Source: Bombus terrestris
Lineage: Eukaryota; Arthropoda; Insecta; Hymenoptera; Apidae
Direction of reading: 5' to 3'
DNA: 64,000 nucleotides
Assembly: GCF_910591885.1 (NCBI RefSeq)
Contig: NC_063279.1
Location: forward strand, 4,526,001-4,590,000
Shown here one piece after another: positions 63,201 to 64,000 of the stretch; position 1 is the first letter of the stretch; each line of letters starts with the position of its first letter. The position numbers were made by a program, and so were the translations under genes. The notes under the pieces are model-generated. The model saw nothing but the letters and a program-made list of their open reading frames with translations. It did not search any database and was not told where the DNA came from.

Positions 63201-64000
63201 TAAATTGAGTTATCAAAATCGCGGCGACGAATTATTGCGGTTATCTCGTATCGTGGTCCTTGCTGTAGGTCAAGTACAGTCTCGGCTGTTACAGCCGTAA
63301 TTTAAAAGAGCGAAAAAACGACGTCGGTTAGTGAATGGTTAGAAAGAGAATAGGGATAAAATGGTTTGAACGAATGAGGAAGTTTTAGAAGATTTTATTT
63401 AAGCTCGATTTTCTGGAGTGGGAAACGCGTCCATAGGAAAATTATATAATTCTCAAGTAGAATCATCCTTTCTTAAATTGTAGCTTGATTACAGGAACAC
63501 CTTGTGCATACATTTGTATAGTTTTCAAAGATTGTCTTAAAACAGCTCATTTCGAAGAGTTACTGATAAAGACGAATCACGTTTGTCAAACGAAGAATTT
63601 AAACATCGTGCAATGAAACTAAGAACATAAAATCTTAACCAATTAATCAAGAAAAGAAATTATTAAAAAAAAAAAACTAAATTTTTAATACATTTCACGT
63701 TCTATAATAAATCTAATATACAACAATTAATTGAAAATATCTTTCGTGTTTACGAAATTAACATTATTCGAATTAGAATAACTTTTAACTACAAATATAC
63801 GAACATGGGAGGGGGGATTGTAACACGAAATTCCTGTTAATTCGAAAAATTGCAACAGACAAGCGCGTCTCGAAATCCAATTCTAATCACCGTCAGCGAT
63901 TATATAATGGACGTTCGATCGCGAGAAAGACGTTTTGCTACCGCGCGTAATCCTCCACCTTGCCGATATGATAATCGTACGACGAGAATTAAACTCGCTG

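Larger units (their letters stand above)
48765..64000 (-). other. Non-coding DNA upstream of the visible TRIT1 exons, probably one very long intron
   Basis: I looked for the N-terminal TRIT1 motifs on the minus strand (P-loop GATGTGK-like, SADSMQVY-like, VGGTNYY-like) and saw none, so the upstream exons are probably beyond 64000. The stretch is AT-rich, with GC-rich patches at about 52.7-53.2, 55.0-55.5, 56.4-56.7, 57.5-58.0, 59.4-59.8 and 62.8-63.3 kb. It includes TA runs at 54.58 and 55.70 kb, repeat ends at 56.83 and 57.19 kb, and paired E-boxes at 56.48 kb. A divergent exon that I failed to recognise cannot be excluded. Confidence 0.5.

Noticed and set aside
1..64000. tRNA, rRNA, microRNA and CRISPR signals
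   Set aside because: No cloverleaf with a GGTTCRA-type loop, no known bee microRNA recognised by eye and no spaced direct repeats; a covariance-model scan would be needed to exclude diverged RNAs.

Overview
The window is animal nuclear DNA, most likely from a bee or a close hymenopteran relative. It is strongly AT-rich, keeps many CpG dinucleotides, carries small phase-matched introns beside very large ones, and contains mariner-type debris. There are no bacterial operons, no rRNA, no recognisable tRNA and no CRISPR. Almost all of it is intron or intergenic DNA. Nearly every long open frame overlaps open frames in other phases and has no splice or homology support. Species and gene names below rest on reading the sequence, not on a search.

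Left third (1-24.2 kb): the 5' end of a minus-strand gene for a secreted or membrane protein. A start codon at 23041 opens an 11-nt coding piece (23041-23031) with a perfect GTGAGT donor. It joins, across a 20.9-kb intron and in phase, to an exon at 2163-2093; together they encode a clear signal peptide. A possible next exon (2001-1775) follows a 91-nt intron, also in phase. The rest of the gene lies left of the window, and I could not name it. A CpG-rich block at about 23.3-24.2 kb is the likely promoter and 5' UTR.

Middle (24.2-34.4 kb): intergenic DNA with a small TA-flanked inverted-repeat element (28.4 kb), an internally deleted mariner copy (31.66-31.87 kb) and scattered GC-rich patches.

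Right (34.4-64 kb): the 3' half of a tRNA dimethylallyltransferase gene (TRIT1/MiaA family), minus strand. Five exons (48764-48649, 35984-35888, 35155-35042, 34916-34731, 34636-34406) join in perfect phase to give 247 residues: the conserved core motifs, the C-terminal C2H2 zinc finger and a lysine/glutamate-rich repeat tail. A 12.7-kb intron separates the first two. The upstream exons with the P-loop ATP-binding region are not recognisable between 48.8 and 64 kb, so they probably lie beyond the window.

Both genes run right to left, so TRIT1 lies upstream of the signal-peptide gene in the same orientation. Nothing shows that they work together. The most notable non-gene signals are a dispersed element family with ends reading GACTGCGGAT preceded by TA, clusters of CACGTG E-boxes (including a perfect 12-bp inverted repeat), a 149-bp tandem duplication, and a 45-bp diverged duplication at 43 kb beside a GC-rich open frame.
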